Source: a virus. Taken from it: a stretch of DNA of 64,000 bases. Each line of letters begins with the position of its first letter. Position 1 is the first letter of the stretch. Positions 63,710 to 64,000 of this stretch are shown here, piece by piece. The DNA lies in the IMG/VR virus record IMGVR_UViG_3300021479_000010, positions 1 through 64,000 of that record; one strand, written 5' to 3'. Both the position numbers and the translations under genes were made by a program. The notes under the pieces were generated by a model that saw only the letters and a list, made by a program, of their open reading frames with translations, had not been told where the DNA came from and ran no database searches.

Positions 63710-64000
63710 TGGCCTTGTTGCAACATGACGGAAACGAACATAAAGTCCTAGAAGGGACAGACTTTACTTCGTCCGGAGAATTAAAGACTCGGGAAGATAC
63801 CACCGCTCTCGTTGTGGGTTTTGCGGAAAAATCTGAAACGTGGATCGCAAGCAAGCAGTGGAATTTGATGTGGAGGGACGCAGATTTACTGTTCCAAGCG
63901 CCCCGTCCGATGTCTGTTGTAGAAAATACTTATGTACTAGAACCTAACGTGCAGAGGTTCACTGTTGCAAAAGTAGTTAACTCGGTGGTGCCTCAATTAT
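63709..64000 (+). CDS. Probable portal protein, N-terminal part
   Basis: An open frame of 97 codons running off the window (MALLQHDGNEHKVLEGTDFT...). ETWIASKQWNLMWRDADLLFQAP and TYVLEPNVQRFTVAKVVNSVVPQL resemble the N-terminal region of large phage portal proteins (early W-rich helix, then F-T-V-x-K-V-V-N). The place after terminase supports this. The start has no good Shine-Dalgarno. Confidence 0.55.
   Translation, partial: MALLQHDGNEHKVLEGTDFTSSGELKTREDTTALVVGFAEKSETWIASKQWNLMWRDADLLFQAPRPMSVVENTYVLEPNVQRFTVAKVVNSVVPQL

Noticed and set aside
1-64000. CRISPR arrays, insertion sequences, rRNA and tRNA genes
   Set aside because: No regular repeat-spacer array, transposase frame with terminal repeats, or RNA gene was seen. 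The only regular tandem repeat is the pentapeptide DNA.

Overview
The window is a tailed double-stranded DNA phage or prophage genome segment with no bacterial housekeeping gene and no tRNA or rRNA gene that I can see. It holds tail-fibre/tailspike genes, a complete replication and recombination module, a lysis module, a disrupted integrase, a terminase large subunit and the start of a probable portal gene. The virion assembly block runs off both ends: tail proteins at the left edge, terminase and portal at the right. That fits a circularly permuted or circularly drawn genome whose capsid and tail genes lie outside the window. Several secreted proteins have signal peptides and beta-helix or anchor-like domains that remind me of Acidobacteriota proteins; this host guess is weak.

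Layout. 1-3.7 kb: tail fibre and pectate-lyase-fold tailspike, on +. 3.7-24.5 kb: one long leftward (minus) array of tightly overlapping genes. It starts with nucleotide-pool enzymes (MazG, dATP/dGTP diphosphohydrolase, deoxyribosyltransferase), RecA and an exonuclease. Spanin, holin and lysozyme follow, then the beta-clamp-like protein, RNA ligase and a surprising exported di-haem cytochrome. Then come the primase-helicase, PD-(D/E)XK nucleases, SSB and ERF annealing protein, and a run of small unknown genes. 24.6-26.2 kb: an endonuclease VII with zinc-finger repeats (+) and a frameshifted tyrosine integrase (-). 26.2-40.8 kb: a second leftward array with secreted 'moron' proteins, DNA polymerase I, HNH genes, a LuxR-type HTH protein and many 50-150 aa unknown genes. 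40.8-41.05 kb: a divergent control region with sigma70-type promoters and a palindromic operator-like site. 41.06-47.4 kb: rightward small unknown genes, a pentapeptide-repeat protein and a GIY-YIG nuclease. 47.66-55.08 kb: an eight-gene glycan cassette (three glycosyltransferases, two methyltransferase-type proteins, a B12-type radical SAM enzyme, a GDP-mannose 3,5-epimerase-like protein and a nucleotide-sugar dehydrogenase). 55.1-64 kb: an HNH/AP2 gene, an RNase H fold protein, small virion-type proteins, a metallopeptidase, a dual-specificity phosphatase, terminase and the probable portal.

Three genome-wide signals are not explained by the genes. (1) The heptamer TGCGGGG and its relatives TGCGCGG and TGCGAGG occur far above expectation in the replication arrays, but almost vanish in the tail genes, the glycan cassette and one secreted-protein block. 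(2) A 16-bp palindrome, TGTCC-N6-GGACA, is scattered every few kilobases and lies at or just upstream of two promoters. (3) A conserved gene-junction sequence (ACTAGTTTAATC ... TTAA-C-AAGAAT ... GGAGG) links successive small genes, so many unrelated proteins end in KLV or ELV. Together these suggest a phage-specific recombination or replication signal, a dispersed repressor-operator system, and modular gene gain at shared junctions.

Start codons were chosen by Shine-Dalgarno spacing and by ATGA/TAATG overlaps. All counts were made by eye.
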